Positions 5,771-6,204 of a stretch of 6,204 bases of DNA are shown here, one piece after another; the first letter of the stretch is position 1, and every line of letters begins with the position of its first letter. The translations under genes and the position numbers were made by a program. Under the pieces are notes generated by a model. It did not search any database. It saw nothing but the letters and a program-made list of their open reading frames with translations, and was not told the origin of the DNA. Where the stretch lies: assembly GCA_002368575.1 (NCBI GenBank), contig DFEA01000026.1:1-6204 (forward strand), given 5' to 3'. Origin of the DNA: Lachnospiraceae bacterium UBA3814 (GTDB lineage Bacteria; Bacillota; Clostridia; Lachnospirales; Lachnospiraceae).

Positions 5771-6204
5771 ATGAAACAGGGCAGCAGAGCATCGAAGCAG
5801 GAAAAGAAACAGGGCAGAAGAGAACGCACGGAGCAAAACGGGAACAGTCGGCAGAATGAGTACCGGTTATCGGTAAGGTTGCTGTTTATGATCTTTGGAT
5901 TTGTTACTGTTCTGGTCGTAGGGATTTATTTTCTGTCGGAGGGAAGATACTCTGCGGCGACCATGCGGCTGCGCCGGATCGAGGGAACCGTAAGCCTGGA
6001 AGAAGAGGGCATCGTCCGGACGATCATTCGAAATATGAAGCTTCATGACGGAAATGCATTGAAAACGGAACAGAAAAGCCTTGCGTCGATCAGTCTGGAC
6101 GACACCAAGCTCGTTACTCTGGAGGAGCTTTCGCGAGCAGAGTTTTATCAGAAGCGAAAGGAGCTGGAATTAAAACTGACGGACGGAAGGCTTTTTTTTG
6201 ATGT
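5771..6204 (+). CDS. Membrane-anchored FecR-domain protein (3' end missing)
   Basis: FecR domains in Gram-negatives sense outer-membrane transport state. In Firmicutes they occur as single-pass surface proteins of unknown role, often with extra repeats further on. The first 144 codons are present. A basic cytoplasmic N-terminus (about 1-35, rich in Lys/Arg/Gln) is followed by a TM at about 36-55, then the start of an extracellular FecR domain: MRLRRIEGTVSL (65-76), GNALKTEQKSLASISLDDTK (95-114), LVTLEEL and LTDGRLFF near the right edge. These follow the family's MRL-x-EG-V, sGd-l-T-x-S and LDDTK pattern. Start choice is uncertain: ATG 5771 has only AAGG 3 nt upstream. ATG 5888, preceded by TAAGG at 9 nt, would remove the basic tail and leave a bare signal anchor. 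A stop at 5735-5737 in this frame limits upstream extension. No sigma factor gene is adjacent within the window. The gene follows a strong terminator and has no clear promoter of its own, so read-through control is possible. Confidence 0.85.
   Translation, partial: MKQGSRASKQEKKQGRRERTEQNGNSRQNEYRLSVRLLFMIFGFVTVLVVGIYFLSEGRYSAATMRLRRIEGTVSLEEEGIVRTIIRNMKLHDGNALKTEQKSLASISLDDTKLVTLEELSRAEFYQKRKELELKLTDGRLFFD

Overview
The window looks like a chromosomal segment from a motile, low-to-mid GC Gram-positive of the Lachnospiraceae type (Butyrivibrio/Roseburia-like). The grounds are heavy use of AGA/AGG and ATA codons, sigma-A-like promoters with extended -10 elements, strong SD/intrinsic-terminator architecture, and a FecR-domain protein of the kind common in that family. 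The genus assignment is an inference. All four real genes lie on the + strand, and two are cut by the window edges.

Layout: (1) positions 1-1844 hold the 3' part of a methyl-accepting chemotaxis protein (dCache sensor, TM, HAMP, signalling domain), closed by a textbook terminator at 1866-1904. (2) A sigma-A-type promoter (1965-1993), overlapped by an inverted repeat, drives a two-gene operon. Its first gene is a prephenate dehydratase-domain protein (2057-3034) that begins with an apparent signal peptide instead of a chorismate mutase domain. Its second gene (3031-5340) overlaps the first by 4 nt and encodes a large multi-spanning YfhO/PTPS-related (GT-C-like) membrane protein. A short hairpin terminator follows at 5361-5385. 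(3) A 430-base gap (5341-5770) contains no convincing protein gene. It holds an extended -10 promoter, a densely base-paired segment (5461-5546), an opposing minus-strand promoter with a perfect TATAAT, and a strong 13-bp terminator (5643-5683). (4) From 5771 to the right edge is the start of a membrane-anchored FecR-domain protein.

Functional reading: the chemoreceptor carries residues resembling the amino-acid-binding dCache signature. The operon pairs a probably exported aromatic-amino-acid-type enzyme domain with a polytopic surface-glycan-type membrane protein, an unusual combination. The gap is best read as an undescribed structured RNA: either a terminator-controlled leader of the fecR-like gene or a sense/antisense RNA pair. 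The most novel candidates are the exported PheA-like protein with its membrane partner and the structured RNA region. Both rest on sequence reading alone.
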